A DNA stretch of 64,000 nt from Bacteroidaceae bacterium (GTDB taxonomy: Bacteria; Bacteroidota; Bacteroidia; Bacteroidales; Bacteroidaceae), in the NCBI GenBank assembly GCA_902362375.1, contig CABIVS010000004.1:425304-489303 (forward strand), read 5' to 3'. A program made the position numbers and the translations under genes. Numbering within the stretch: the first letter of the stretch is position 1; every line of letters begins with the position of its first letter. Of this stretch, positions 63,557-64,000 are shown one piece after another. The notes under the pieces were generated by a model. It was given only the letters and a program-made list of their open reading frames with translations, was not told the DNA's origin and searched no databases.

Positions 63557-64000
63557 TTACTTATCCTCTACAGGTTTCGGAGTCGTTGATGTTGGATTCT
63601 GATCGGCTGCTGACAAAGCCTGGTTTGCCTGAATTTCAGCTTGAGGAATAGGCCACAACAAAATCGGATCAGTCGGTGCAATATTAAATATCATATTATC
63701 GTTCGGGAATCCTCCTTTACGGCGGTCAACTCCCTTATTCAAACGCATCAAATCGAACCAGTTCAGACCTTCCCCCCAAAGTTCAATACGACGTTGCAAG
63801 AATACTTCCTCCTGAATATCAGAGTTGTTAACTACATATTTTTCATTACGATATTTCGTAACAAAATCGGTCAAAGTCTTCTTGCCATCTTGTCCGGACA
63901 TCGCTTCTGCTTCCGCCTTAATAAGATACATCTCTTCAACACGCATCAAAGGAATATCATTCGCATTAATAGAAGTCTCAAGAACATTGTTATAAGGAGC
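63557..64000 (-). CDS. SusD/RagB family lipoprotein, C-terminal part (5' end off window)
   Basis: The frame is open to base 64000, giving about 147 C-terminal residues beginning APYNNVLETSINANDIPLMR. The SusD end marks are present: VEEMYLIKAEAEAMSG, RRIELWGEGLNWFDLMRLNK, and LLWPIPQAEIQANQALSAAD. The N-terminal lipobox and the SusC partner should lie just outside. It is the start of a third PUL-type locus, followed by the lipoprotein gene at 62641-63531. Confidence 0.92.
   Translation of the reverse strand, partial: APYNNVLETSINANDIPLMRVEEMYLIKAEAEAMSGQDGKKTLTDFVTKYRNEKYVVNNSDIQEEVFLQRRIELWGEGLNWFDLMRLNKGVDRRKGGFPNDNMIFNIAPTDPILLWPIPQAEIQANQALSAADQNPTSTTPKPVEDK

Overview
The window looks like the chromosome of a gut Bacteroides species. 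It has SusC/SusD pairs, a hybrid two-component regulator, BACON-domain lipoproteins and lipoproteins with acidic residues just after the lipobox cysteine. Many genes are preceded by the Bacteroides -7 promoter box TAnnTTTG, and Shine-Dalgarno signals are weak. No rRNA, tRNA, CRISPR array, phage or intact insertion sequence was seen.

Layout. (1) 1-18401 is a polysaccharide utilisation locus (PUL 1) on the minus strand, with a divergent AraC-family regulator at its edge. One operon is MFS sugar porter, DUF5107-TPR protein and a GH97 with retaining-type residues. The other is SusC, SusD, surface lipoprotein, EEP-fold phosphoesterase, a second GH97 with an unusual active site, and a GH88 that runs off the left end. 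Both operon promoters carry the same sequence element at the same distance from a -7 box, probably the AraC operator. (2) 18569-30881 is core genome: dnaE, psd-pssA, tadA, yraN, birA, a BACON-metzincin lipoprotein, a TPR protein, a MATE exporter and pyrH. (3) 30987-47632 is PUL 2, all on the minus strand: hybrid two-component regulator, SusC, SusD, a BACON/DUF1566 lipoprotein, a GH2, and two paralogous clan GH-A-like hydrolases, one predicted periplasmic and one surface-anchored. (4) 48010-62530 is core genome again: EamA transporter, frr, rsgA, a complete RND-MFP-TolC efflux operon, an orphan PL10 pectate lyase, class I fumarase, DUF4954 protein and hflX. (5) 62641-64000 is the downstream end of a third SusD-containing locus, cut by the window edge.

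How the genes work together. In each PUL the SusC/SusD pair would bind and import an oligosaccharide that surface lipoproteins capture or cut, and periplasmic hydrolases would finish it. PUL 1 adds an inner-membrane sugar porter and a cytosolic DUF5107-TPR protein, so its final products are probably handled in the cytoplasm. GH88 plus a GH97 of the alpha-galactosidase/beta-L-arabinopyranosidase type points to an acidic, galactose- or arabinose-decorated glycan, but the substrate cannot be fixed from sequence. PUL 2 combines a GH2 with two agarase-like enzymes and is probably directed at a galactose-containing or related glycan; this is inference.

The most unusual non-coding structures are the paired operator-like elements of PUL 1, a 108-bp nested inverted array with exact 22-bp periodicity upstream of the PUL 2 regulator, a divergent promoter pair with almost no 5' leaders at 25023-25091, and a 95-bp element with terminal inverted repeats inside the PUL 1 operon.
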